A DNA stretch of 64,000 bases from an uncultured Alphaproteobacteria bacterium. GTDB taxonomy: Bacteria > Pseudomonadota > Alphaproteobacteria > Rhodobacterales > Rhodobacteraceae. The notes below the pieces were generated by a model. It ran no database searches and was not told the DNA's origin. It was given only the letters and a program-made list of their open reading frames with translations. Positions 45,219 through 54,005 of this stretch are shown piece after piece. Both the position numbers and the translations under genes were made by a program. The DNA lies in contig CACBBC010000002.1 of NCBI GenBank assembly GCA_902537415.1, forward strand, positions 1 through 64,000. Reading direction: 5' to 3'. Numbering within the stretch: the stretch's first letter is position 1; each line of letters begins with the position of its first letter.

Positions 45219-46274
45219 ATGAGTTTTATAAACCTTAAGAACGTTGTAAAAGTATATCCAGATGGAACCCAGGCTATTTTCAACTCTTCTTTATCGATTG
45301 AGAAGGGTGAATTAGTTGTCTTTGTTGGGCCCAGCGGTTGTGGAAAGTCAACATTACTTAGAATGATAGCTGGGTTAGAAGACGTAACGGAGGGAGAAAT
45401 AGACCTAGATGGAAACAGAATTAATGAAATAGACCCCTCTGAGAGGGATATAGCAATGGTTTTCCAGAATTATGCCTTATACCCCCATATGTCAGTCTAT
45501 AATAATATTGCTTATGGCCTAAGAAGTAGAGGAATAAAAAAACTGGAAATAGAAGCACAGGTTACAAATGTTTCAGAATTACTTCAAATTGGCGATCTAT
45601 TGAGTAAAAAACCAGGTCAACTATCAGGAGGACAAAGACAACGCGTTGCCATGGGGAGAGCAATAGCTCGTGATCCAAAAGTATTTTTATTCGATGAACC
45701 ACTTTCAAATTTAGACGCAAAACTACGGGTCCAGGTGCGACTGGAAATAAAAAAATTACAAAGAAAAATGGGAACGACTAGTATTTTCGTTACTCATGAT
45801 CAAACTGAAGCAATGACCCTGGGTGATCGATTAGTTGTTATGAATAAAGGAGTGATGGAGCAAGTGGGTACTCCAATGGAAATTTATTATCACCCCAAAA
45901 CTAAATTTGTAGCAGAATTTATCGGCACTCCTAGCATGAATTTCATCACAGGCAGTATAAAAGATAAGACCTTTAAAGCTTCGAGTTTCGCTGTACCAGC
46001 TAAATATGAAGATAAAGATGATGTTATCCTAGGAGTGAGGCCTGAAGATATATCAATCACTAAAGCTACAACCGGTGTCAAATGTAAGGTGGAGCTTATT
46101 GAAAAACTTGGTTCGAGTACCGTCATATACTGTGTTGATATGAAGGAAAATCAACTTTGCGTAAGTACTCAATCACGTGCTAGCGTGGAGGTAGGAGACA
46201 CCATACACATATCTACAAATAATAAAGCCTTGCATTTTTTTGATAGGGAAACTTCTAAAGCGTTAACTAAATAG
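45219..46274 (+). CDS. ugpC: ABC transporter ATPase UgpC
   Basis: GPSGCGKSTLLRMIAGLE, LSGGQRQRVAMGRA, LFDEPLSNLDAKLRVQ. Confidence 0.94.
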   Translation: MSFINLKNVVKVYPDGTQAIFNSSLSIEKGELVVFVGPSGCGKSTLLRMIAGLEDVTEGEIDLDGNRINEIDPSERDIAMVFQNYALYPHMSVYNNIAYGLRSRGIKKLEIEAQVTNVSELLQIGDLLSKKPGQLSGGQRQRVAMGRAIARDPKVFLFDEPLSNLDAKLRVQVRLEIKKLQRKMGTTSIFVTHDQTEAMTLGDRLVVMNKGVMEQVGTPMEIYYHPKTKFVAEFIGTPSMNFITGSIKDKTFKASSFAVPAKYEDKDDVILGVRPEDISITKATTGVKCKVELIEKLGSSTVIYCVDMKENQLCVSTQSRASVEVGDTIHISTNNKALHFFDRETSKALTK

Positions 46275-46457
46275 ATTTCTGTAAGCTTTTTCGCCTTATT
46301 ATTGAAGAGAGACAAGGGCATCTTAGTTCATTTGACAAACAACTAAAGAATTAAATGCTAATTGTTTAATCTATAAGCATAGTTTGTACCCATACAAATA
46401 GGTAAAAAATAAGGACGATGTTTTGCTTGTTCTTGCTTTAAGTTACATTCCGTTGTC

Positions 46458-47285
46458 TTAAAAAGCCAGCCCTCTTTCGCTGAGATAAGAAAATGCAAGT
46501 GGTATTTCTCCATAGTTTTTGAGTTCTAGGATTAAATGTGGGTTGCTCTCTAAGAAACTTAGGGATTGGAAAACAGAATGCCAATTAATTGTTCCATTGC
46601 CGGGTGCTTGGTGTCGGTCTGCATAACCATCACCATCTTGAATATGAACATGCTTCAATAGATTGCCTGCGTCTTCAACAAAAATATCGACGGGTGGGGC
46701 TTTAGAAGCAAGCCCTGCTATATGTGCATGACCAGTATCTATCGAAAGCTTTAGAGAATTAGATTCAATGCTCTCAACTAGCTGCCTTCTAGTCTGTGGA
46801 TTGATATCCTTAATATTTTCCATAACCAACTCGACTCCTTCATTTTCTGCAATCTTTAGAGCTGGAGAAATAATTCTTGCTACTACGTCAAAGACTTGTT
46901 CCAATGCTCGCTTACCATTGTAGATATTGAATCTATTAAATTCGTGCCAGTTATCAAATGGTGAGTGCATAACCATTTGTATCGCACCGGTTTCTGCTGC
47001 TGCTTCTACCCCTTGACAAAGTCTTTTAGAGATTACTTTTGCAACCTCAGAGTCAAAGCAAGAAAAGTCTAAACCCCAAAATGGGCCATGCACCCCCAGT
47101 CTTCCATTAAACCCTTTCAGTTTCTTTTTAGCAGTTTGAGCAATATTTTTCCAATCTTCGTTTATGTAAATTTCATTGCTGACGAAATCTTGAAGTTCTA
47201 AATCTCTTTCATCATCGAATAACCAAGGTTTATGATTTTCAACTTCACTTATTGGCATTGCCGCCCCAATTTTAAATGGTTTCAT
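46458..47285 (-). CDS. Sugar-phosphate isomerase/epimerase (AP endonuclease 2-type TIM barrel)
   Basis: GVHGPF, MVMHSPF, LVMENI, LSIDTGHAHIAG, HVHIQDGDG. Confidence 0.88.
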   Translation of the reverse strand: MKPFKIGAAMPISEVENHKPWLFDDERDLELQDFVSNEIYINEDWKNIAQTAKKKLKGFNGRLGVHGPFWGLDFSCFDSEVAKVISKRLCQGVEAAAETGAIQMVMHSPFDNWHEFNRFNIYNGKRALEQVFDVVARIISPALKIAENEGVELVMENIKDINPQTRRQLVESIESNSLKLSIDTGHAHIAGLASKAPPVDIFVEDAGNLLKHVHIQDGDGYADRHQAPGNGTINWHSVFQSLSFLESNPHLILELKNYGEIPLAFSYLSERGLAF

Positions 47286-47311
47286 CTGAGATCTCCTTTT
47301 AAGGTCAGCAT

Positions 47312-47340
47312 CTTCCAGTTTTATTACAAAAAAATGAAAA
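47312..47340 (-). promoter_or_regulatory. Candidate Pho box upstream of TIM-barrel isomerase
   Basis: Minus: TTTTCAT-TTTT-TTGTAAT-AAAA-CTGGAAG, 11-bp phase. Confidence 0.4.
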
Positions 47341-47472
47341 TTTTATCAAAAATTTCTAATTATTTATGTCGCTTTTTTAAAATAAAATTTACTTATTAGT
47401 AAGCAAAAAAGATAAACTTCAATAATCGGATACAATGTTAAAAGACTAGAAAAGCAAAAGAGAAAAAATTGA

Positions 47473-48129
47473 ATGACATATAAAAAAAACATAGCAGAGT
47501 TTATAGGTACCTCTTTTTTATTAGGGACGATAGTCGGCTCAGGCATAATGAGTGAAAGGCTTTCAGCAGGAATTGAGTCTTTGGCTTTATTAGGAAATAC
47601 CATAGCTACAGGAGCGATTTTATTTGTTATGATCACAATTCTAGCTCCAGTTTCGGGCGCTCATTTCAATCCAGCTGTATCACTAGTTATGCGTTTAAGA
47701 GGGAATCTTAATAATGTTGAGCTTTCTACATACTTACTTTCCCAAATAGCGGGATCAGTTTTTGGAACCTGGGTTGCTCATTTTATGTTTGATGTAAGTA
47801 TCATACAATTTTCGTCAAAGATAAGAACGGGCTCACCAATTTATATTGCCGAGTTCGTTGCGACTTTTGGCCTAATTTTTACTATATTGCTAGGATCAAG
47901 ATATAGTCCCAGAAAGGTACCCGCATTAGTAGGCTTATATATAACAGGTGCTTATTGGTTCACCTCTTCTACCAGTTTTGCTAACCCAGCAGTAACATTC
48001 GCTAGGACCTTGACGGATACATTTTCAGGCATTAATTTCTCTGATCTTCCCTTTTTTATATTATTTCAAGTATTAGGTGGAGTTTCTGCACTTACTGTTT
48101 GTAACCTAATTGAAAATGGTAGGAAATGA
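47473..48129 (+). CDS. MIP/aquaporin-family channel (AqpS/GlpF-like)
   Basis: Two NPA motifs: HFNPAVSLVMRLRG and ANPAVTFARTLTDTFSGI. Confidence 0.93.
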   Translation: MTYKKNIAEFIGTSFLLGTIVGSGIMSERLSAGIESLALLGNTIATGAILFVMITILAPVSGAHFNPAVSLVMRLRGNLNNVELSTYLLSQIAGSVFGTWVAHFMFDVSIIQFSSKIRTGSPIYIAEFVATFGLIFTILLGSRYSPRKVPALVGLYITGAYWFTSSTSFANPAVTFARTLTDTFSGINFSDLPFFILFQVLGGVSALTVCNLIENGRK

Positions 48130-48203
48130 TGTTATGCGGTTGAATTAGGCGGACCTCTTATGTTTGTATACTATAAAAAGGCGCCCTAATTTACTCATTT
48201 AAG

Positions 48204-48615
48204 CTACAGCTTTTCGACCATCAGATGCCAATGCCATGAGTTTGGTTTATCATGTTCTTGCATAGTAAGCCGATTAAATTCAAAATCCTTAAATATCGAC
48301 GTTAATTCGTTGGCAGTACAATAATAATGAGGATGAGCCTTATCGCTTTCAGAGTCTGAATTGACAATCCAAGTGTTTGTGGAAATCTCTTTGCAATCGA
48401 ATTCACTTTTTAAAAGGTCAATTCTTTTCTTAGGGAGCATGGTTCCATGAAACGTGCCTCCAGGTTTCAGTACTCTTTTTATCTCATTTACAGTATAGAT
48501 TAAAATATTGTGATTACCATGGTAAATCACATTCCACGATAACACGTGATCGAAGTAATCATTAGCAAAGGGTAATTGATCCATTTTTCCAAGTACTGTT
48601 TTTATAGAAATACAA
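48204..48615 (-). pseudogene. C-terminal fragment of class I SAM-dependent methyltransferase
   Basis: VLGKMDQLPFANDYFDHVLSWNVIYHGN...RVLKPGGTFHGTML, lacks the N-terminal SAM-binding half. Confidence 0.75.
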
Positions 48616-48853
48616 AATCTAATTTCTTTCCTCTCAAAGCCTCTGCTGTTGCAGTTTGATTGCTTACGGCAAAAAATTCAAAAGTATCACCAGTGGCTTT
48701 TTCTAAAGCTTCCTTAAATGGTCCCCACTCAGAGATAAGAGCATCCATTCCTTCAATATCAGTAACAGCCATTTTGTAATTTTTCGCTGAAACTACTGAG
48801 CCTATCCCTAGGGATAAGCATATTAACAATATAGTTTTAATAACAAATTTCAT
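48602..48853 (-). pseudogene. N-terminal fragment of PhnD-like phosphonate-binding protein
   Basis: MKFVIKTILLICLSLGIGSVVSAKNYKMAVTDIEGMD...ATAEALRGKKLDFVFL*; SD GGAG before ATG 48853; truncated at ~83 aa. Confidence 0.75.
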
Positions 48854-48975
48854 AATTAACTCCTTGCTTTTCCTTACCATGAAAGAGTTCATTAACGCTT
48901 TTGTGGCAGAAACCTAATAAATTTTTGACAATTTTATACCCTCATAAGATATCCACGATATTATTTCTTTTTCAG

Positions 48976-49012
48976 AAAAAAAGGGAGAACTCTACAGGCA
49001 CTAGATTCTCCC
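48976..49012 (-). terminator. Rho-independent terminator reading leftward
   Basis: Stem gggagaa...ttctccc; on minus followed by T7. Confidence 0.75.
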
Positions 49013-49278
49013 TTTGAGGGAAACGAGATCTAATTGTATTCAGATAAATAATACAAAAAGATAACATTATTATGAATTTTTTTAGTCATCAATTTTCTCA
49101 TTCAGTCTAAAGTCCAAGTTTCTCAGAGCGCTTGGTTTTATTGGGAAAAGGCCAAAAGAGAACATAACCATCTCTAGTTCGGGTTAGATAAATCTACCTT
49201 TTAGTTTCGTTTTCTTTAGCTAATGTTGGTAACCTACTGATTGTTTGACGCTGTGTTGACCCAGCTCTGATTTATAGC

Positions 49279-50112
49279 CTAAGACCAATCATAGGTTTGG
49301 CGCCTGAGATATTCTGTGACCACATTCCGGTTTTCCATTTCAGCTAGTTTGGAACTGTGTATAGAGGGACGCATCGTGACAGTTAAATTTGTCCCCATTC
49401 TTCTACAAATTTCCCTAAACATAAGTGAATAACCAAGCGTAAAGCTTATTTTTCTCACAATTTGAAATAACGCTGAATTACGTCCCTCAAAGTAGAACGG
49501 AATAGTAGTTGTGTCAGGCTGCAACGCTAATTTCGCAACAAATGTTTTCCACGGCGCATCACTTGCAGTTCCAAATATATTTGGCGCTAATGATATGGCA
49601 CCTGCTGGGAAGATTATAAGTGCACCACCATTTCTGAGGTGTTCCAACGCTCCACGGCGAGACTCCATATTTGTTTCAAGCGCAATTTTCGTCTCTGCAA
49701 AATCTATTGGCAGGATTTTGTCCATTACCGCTGGTGCCTGTCTCAATACCCTGTGGGTAATGATTTTATAGTCCTGCCGTACTTCGGCCATAATTGAACA
49801 TAAGGCAAGTCCATCTATTACACCATATGGATGATTAGCGATGGTCACGACCCGTCCAGTAGACGGTATGGACGCCATTATTCCATTTGAAACTTCTCGA
49901 CGGATGTCTAGTTCGATACGCAGTCGGTCAAGTGCATCTGACCAAAAATATTCTGGATTTAGATTATCATTTATATAGTCAAAATACAGTTTTTCTATAC
50001 GCGGTTGCCCCGTTAATTTTTCTAAGTAGCGGATTATTTTATTAGAAATTACACCCATTTCTCCATCGGCGAATGAAAACACAGGGTGTGTCTGACTTCT
50101 ATTTTGCAACAT
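49279..50112 (-). CDS. PlsC/OlsA-like lysophospholipid acyltransferase
   Basis: VVTIANHPYGVIDGLAL (HxxxxD-type: NHPYGVIDG), GALIIFPAGAIS, TIPFYFEGRNS. Confidence 0.85.
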   Translation of the reverse strand: MLQNRSQTHPVFSFADGEMGVISNKIIRYLEKLTGQPRIEKLYFDYINDNLNPEYFWSDALDRLRIELDIRREVSNGIMASIPSTGRVVTIANHPYGVIDGLALCSIMAEVRQDYKIITHRVLRQAPAVMDKILPIDFAETKIALETNMESRRGALEHLRNGGALIIFPAGAISLAPNIFGTASDAPWKTFVAKLALQPDTTTIPFYFEGRNSALFQIVRKISFTLGYSLMFREICRRMGTNLTVTMRPSIHSSKLAEMENRNVVTEYLRRQTYDWS

Positions 50113-50166
50113 CTAAACTCCTGCCTCAGGGATAGTTAAATGATGTAACAAATAATTAATGAATTT

Positions 50167-50184
50167 ATGAAAAATTAATGACAT
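50167..50184 (-). promoter_or_regulatory. Candidate Pho box upstream of acyltransferase
   Basis: Minus: ATGTCAT-TAAT-TTTTCAT, 55 bp before the start codon. Confidence 0.55.
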
Positions 50185-50275
50185 CCACGTGAGTAAGTTC
50201 TCAAGTTTTGATTGTACTTTTTCAATCAAATTAGATTGAACAATATAATTACTAACTTAAATGATGGTTTAAAAA

Positions 50276-50304
50276 TTTTCATCAAATTGTCATCAATCTT
50301 TAAC
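50276..50304 (+). promoter_or_regulatory. Candidate Pho box upstream of sRNA candidate
   Basis: TTTTCAT-CAAA-TTGTCAT-CAAT-CTTTAAC in 11-bp phase. Confidence 0.6.
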
Positions 50305-50314
50305 ATTTAAAAGA

Positions 50315-50388
50315 TAAATGATGTTCAAATACACGCATGTATTTCCCTCCCAACTGGGCCGTTGTAAGCAGGCGGCCCTTTTCTTTTT
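50315..50388 (+). ncRNA. Candidate Pho-regulated anti-SD small RNA
   Basis: Hairpin AAATACA-CGCA-TGTATTT (50327-50344), CCCTCCC, hairpin GGGCCG-N11-CGGCCC (50356-50378), TTTTCTTTTT. Start is approximate. Confidence 0.55.
50356..50388 (+). terminator. Rho-independent terminator of sRNA candidate
   Basis: GGGCCG TTGTAAGCAGG CGGCCC TTTTCTTTTT. Confidence 0.85.
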
Positions 50389-50532
50389 GATACATTGATG
50401 TAGCAGCTAGTCAATTTCTAAAATTGGACTTTAGAAGCGTATTGTAAGACTATTTTTAATTTTTATTTGACTGAATTATTTTTATTGCTAAATTTTGGCG
50501 CGATTAAATTTAAATCTTCAAAAGGAAGTAAA

Positions 50533-50955
50533 ATGTCGAAGGAAAGAGACGCTGATACCATCACTGAATTAGGCGAAGACGGCAAATTACATAATATAAC
50601 TACTAAAGCAGGAAGACTAGCAATGGAGTTAGCGTCTGAAAAAAAGAGGCTTGCTCAAGAGCTAGAGGAATTACAAGGCGAGTACGATGACATTAAACCT
50701 CTTACGCCTACTGGTACAAGAGATTGGTATGTTAAATGGGGAGCCATGATATTGTGTGTATTAGGAGTATTTCTTACATCAGGAAAAATGTATATTTTCG
50801 GGCAATTGTGTTATTTCTTTAGTGCCATCGGATGGATATATGTCGGCATGCAATGGAGCGACAGAGCACTAATGATTGGATCCGCGATATGTGGTACTGC
50901 AGTTGCCATGCTGTTGATAGACAATCCCGACTTGTATCTGCTTCTTTCAAGATAA
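50533..50955 (+). CDS. Hypothetical membrane protein with coiled-coil N-terminus (start 50533 preferred)
   Basis: aaaggaagtaaaATG; MSKERDADTITELGEDGKLHNITTKAGRLAMELASEKKRLAQELEEL... then ~3 TM segments. Confidence 0.75.
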   Translation: MSKERDADTITELGEDGKLHNITTKAGRLAMELASEKKRLAQELEELQGEYDDIKPLTPTGTRDWYVKWGAMILCVLGVFLTSGKMYIFGQLCYFFSAIGWIYVGMQWSDRALMIGSAICGTAVAMLLIDNPDLYLLLSR

Positions 50956-51017
50956 ATACTCCTATTGCTATTTTTAAAAAAATAGAATTAGTATCGCAAA
51001 AAAGGTTTTTAAAAGGA

Positions 51018-51791
51018 TTAATTTACCTCTTCGTTATGGATAGTATAATTCTCACCATCCAGTAGGATAATGCCATATCCCGAATTCTCACCTTTGGCAT
51101 ATTCTACTCTATCGGCTTTGAACTTTAAGACCATTTGCTGATTTATGCTTTTGAACGTGGAGAAATTATATCCTTCGTAAAGACCACATATACTTCTATG
51201 TATGTGACCAGATATTAGATGGTTTACATTATTGAAATTTTTTATAGTTGAAAAAAAATCGTGGGAATTTTTTAGTTTTAGTTTGTCCATAGCCTGCATT
51301 CCCGTGTTAAAAGCGGGATGGTGCATAAACAAAATTACTTTTTTATGATCCGCTTCTTTAAGTTTTTGACTCAACCAGTCGAGTCTTTTTTTACACAAGT
51401 AACCACAGCTTTTGGGTATGTCATCGTGAGGATCTTTAAGCGTATCTAAGAATATAAAATCAAGATTTTCATAAGCCTCACTACTCTGTAAGAATCCATT
51501 ATGATCTGGTTGGTAGTATGGAAATACATCGAGGAAGTTCTTTCGGTTATCGTGATTTCCAAGCATAAATTTTATGGGTCTATTTATTACCGAGACCAAA
51601 TTTCTTAAGGCTTTATATTCTTCAATTTTACCACTATCCGCTAAGTCGCCTGTAAAGACTAGCGTATCAAAATCATTATGATTGCCTTGCAAGTGCAGTA
51701 TAGCTTTCTCAAGTTTTTGAGATGATTTTTTTAAACTTGGTTCATCAGCAGAGTTTAAGTGAATATCTGAAAAGACTATGATTTTTTTCAT
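51018..51791 (-). CDS. Calcineurin-like phosphodiesterase (GpdQ/CpdA-like)
   Basis: SDIHLN, FTGDLADSG, MLGNHDNRK, FMHHPAF, SGHIHRS. Confidence 0.9.
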   Translation of the reverse strand: MKKIIVFSDIHLNSADEPSLKKSSQKLEKAILHLQGNHNDFDTLVFTGDLADSGKIEEYKALRNLVSVINRPIKFMLGNHDNRKNFLDVFPYYQPDHNGFLQSSEAYENLDFIFLDTLKDPHDDIPKSCGYLCKKRLDWLSQKLKEADHKKVILFMHHPAFNTGMQAMDKLKLKNSHDFFSTIKNFNNVNHLISGHIHRSICGLYEGYNFSTFKSINQQMVLKFKADRVEYAKGENSGYGIILLDGENYTIHNEEVN

Positions 51792-52069
51792 TTTTAGCTC
51801 TCGAAAACTTTATTGGTCTAAATGTCTGCCCCACCCCACGACGTGACTCTATAGCTCTTCTAAAGTTGCATTTTACAAAAGATAGATTCATTGGTCTACG
51901 ATTTAGTCTGCAGCTAAGTTTATTGTCTATACCCTTTTGAAGAAGTCGGAAATTTGAATTAATGGATATCTACTGTCAAATGAAACCCGATAGTGATATA
52001 ATTCGAATATGTGACCATATTTGATGCTAAAAATAACCTATTGTATAACTCAGAGACTAAAATTCCTTT

Positions 52070-53236
52070 TCACTGGCCTTCATGAAAGATATGTGGACTT
52101 TGGGGAGAATTAGGAGTCCAAACCCTTTGAATTATAGGAAAATTATTTTTTACATCAAAAAGAAGTAAATCAGCTCGCATACCAACCTTAATCAAACCGC
52201 GATCATTGAGATTAGCTGCTTTTGCTGGTGTCTCAGTAACCGCCTTTATTCCCTTTGCAAAATCTCCCAAAATATCTCCAAGTTTTACCGCTCCCATTAG
52301 CAGTGAAGAAGGCATATAATCCGATGAAAGAATATTACAGCAACCCATGGAAACAAGGTCCTTAGCGGCGACATTTCCCGAGTGGGACTCCCCTCTCAGA
52401 ATGTTTGGTCCTCCCATGATAATATTAATTGATGATCGATTTAATACCTTTGAAGCTTCAACAGTTGTTGGAAACTCGGCAATTTTACATCCATTTTCAA
52501 TTGATGTAATTGCATCATTCTCTGTCGTGTCGTCATGACTTGCGAGAATAGCGCCAAGTCTTTTATTAGCACTTAAAGTTGCGGCATGGTTTCTATCTCC
52601 CCAAGCCTTTTTTATTTTATAAAGACGTTCAAAATGATCTTCCAAATCTTTTGGACTCATAGAGTATTTTCCCTTTAAATACTCTGCCATTTTATCTAAG
52701 TCTCTAAATTGCTTTTGGCCAGGAGTATGATCCATTAAACTAACTATTCCAACTCTATCTTCTGGGGTAAACTCTTCCAATTCAATTTCCAAAGTTTCAG
52801 AACAAACTTCTGCTCTAAGATGCGTAAAATGACTTATTTTCAGGCTTTTCTCTGCTCTCAGCTCCTTAATGCTGTCCGTAACTTGCCTAGCATATTTAAG
52901 ATAGTTACCCCGTTTATCTGACACTATCGAACCAACCCGCAATGCGTCAAAAACAGTCGTAATACCAGCACTTTCTAGTTCTCTATCATGTGATAAAATC
53001 GCAGCTCTTATTGGCCATTTAACATTTGCTCTTGGTTGCATATGTCTTTCCAAATTGTCTGTGTGTAGTTCAACCAGGCCTGGTGATAAATAATTTCCAT
53101 TACAATCGAAAGAACCGCGTATAAATCCTTTTCCGGAGTTAACCTCTTTAATGACCCCATCTTCTACCCTGATGCTTCCGTTTACTACTTCGTTCTCCAG
53201 AATTAGACGAGCATTGCTTAAAATAAATTCATGCAT
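52070..53236 (-). CDS. phnM: PhnM, ribose 1-methylphosphonate 5-triphosphate diphosphatase
   Basis: YLSPGLVELHTDNLERHMQPR, MDHTPGQKQF, LASHDDTT, SSDYMPSSLL. Confidence 0.95.
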   Translation of the reverse strand: MHEFILSNARLILENEVVNGSIRVEDGVIKEVNSGKGFIRGSFDCNGNYLSPGLVELHTDNLERHMQPRANVKWPIRAAILSHDRELESAGITTVFDALRVGSIVSDKRGNYLKYARQVTDSIKELRAEKSLKISHFTHLRAEVCSETLEIELEEFTPEDRVGIVSLMDHTPGQKQFRDLDKMAEYLKGKYSMSPKDLEDHFERLYKIKKAWGDRNHAATLSANKRLGAILASHDDTTENDAITSIENGCKIAEFPTTVEASKVLNRSSINIIMGGPNILRGESHSGNVAAKDLVSMGCCNILSSDYMPSSLLMGAVKLGDILGDFAKGIKAVTETPAKAANLNDRGLIKVGMRADLLLFDVKNNFPIIQRVWTPNSPQSPHIFHEGQ

Positions 53237-53312
53237 ATAAATTCACACGTTTGACTTAAAAGTTTCATATAAATATTTCAAATTTTTTGTACTCTGTAAT
53301 TAGGACATTTTT

Positions 53313-54005
53313 ATGACAAATTATTCCAGATACGCAATTTATTTTTCTCCCTATCCAGATACATTTCTCGATAAAGTTGGGTCTCGATGGTTAGGCTGGA
53401 ATCCAAAGAAAGGAAAGATTACCAACCACAAGAAAATAAAAAATCCGAAATTTGTTGACTTAAAGTCTATCACGGAAAAAGCAAGGATATATGGCTTACA
53501 TGGCACACTCAAAGCACCATTTGTACTAAAAGAAAAATATTCATACAAAGATCTAATTAGCGATGTAGAATTAATTTCAAAGCGACATCGTAAGTTTATA
53601 ATCCGAAATCTAGTCTTAAAAAAGCTTGGCAGCTTTTATGCTTTAGTTCCTGAAAGAAGCACTAAGGCACTAAAATCTTTAGCAGATGATTGCGTTTCAT
53701 CTCTAGATAAGTTTAGAAAACCTCCTTCATCTACAGAACTAGAAAAAAGAAGATCTAATGGACTTGATTTTCAGGAGGAGGTAAATTTAAAGAAGTGGGG
53801 TTATCCATATGTGTTCAATAAATATAAATTTCATATTACATTAACTGGAGAAATAAGATTGGGTGAAGAGAAAAATATTCGAGAAACAATAGAATTAAAT
53901 TTTCAAAAAGTTATCGGATATCCCTTACCTTTTTTAGATATCTGTCTTTTTGGGCAAAGGGATGATAGCTACTTTTGTGAACTGAAAAGATTTTCTCTGC
54001 TTTAA
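53313..54005 (+). CDS. DUF1045 2H-phosphoesterase of phosphonate operons
   Basis: Two HxT motifs: YGLHGTLKAPF and KFHITLTG; RYAIYFSPYPD start. Confidence 0.88.
   Translation: MTNYSRYAIYFSPYPDTFLDKVGSRWLGWNPKKGKITNHKKIKNPKFVDLKSITEKARIYGLHGTLKAPFVLKEKYSYKDLISDVELISKRHRKFIIRNLVLKKLGSFYALVPERSTKALKSLADDCVSSLDKFRKPPSSTELEKRRSNGLDFQEEVNLKKWGYPYVFNKYKFHITLTGEIRLGEEKNIRETIELNFQKVIGYPLPFLDICLFGQRDDSYFCELKRFSLL

Noticed and set aside
46380-46420. Hairpin tttgta-ccca-tacaaa between ugpC and the isomerase
   Set aside because: Short AT stem without a T-tract; expected by chance in AT-rich DNA.
48138-48190. Inverted repeat attaggcg/cgccctaat after the aquaporin gene
   Set aside because: Long loop, bulged stem and no clear T-tract; too weak to call a terminator.
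51792-52069. Possible Pho box (CTGTCAA) upstream of the phosphodiesterase
   Set aside because: Single half-site on the wrong strand with no phased partner.
53237-53312. Possible Pho box between phnM and the 2H-phosphoesterase gene
   Set aside because: TTTCA motifs are 13 bp apart rather than 11 and lack the TGTCA core; not convincing on either strand.
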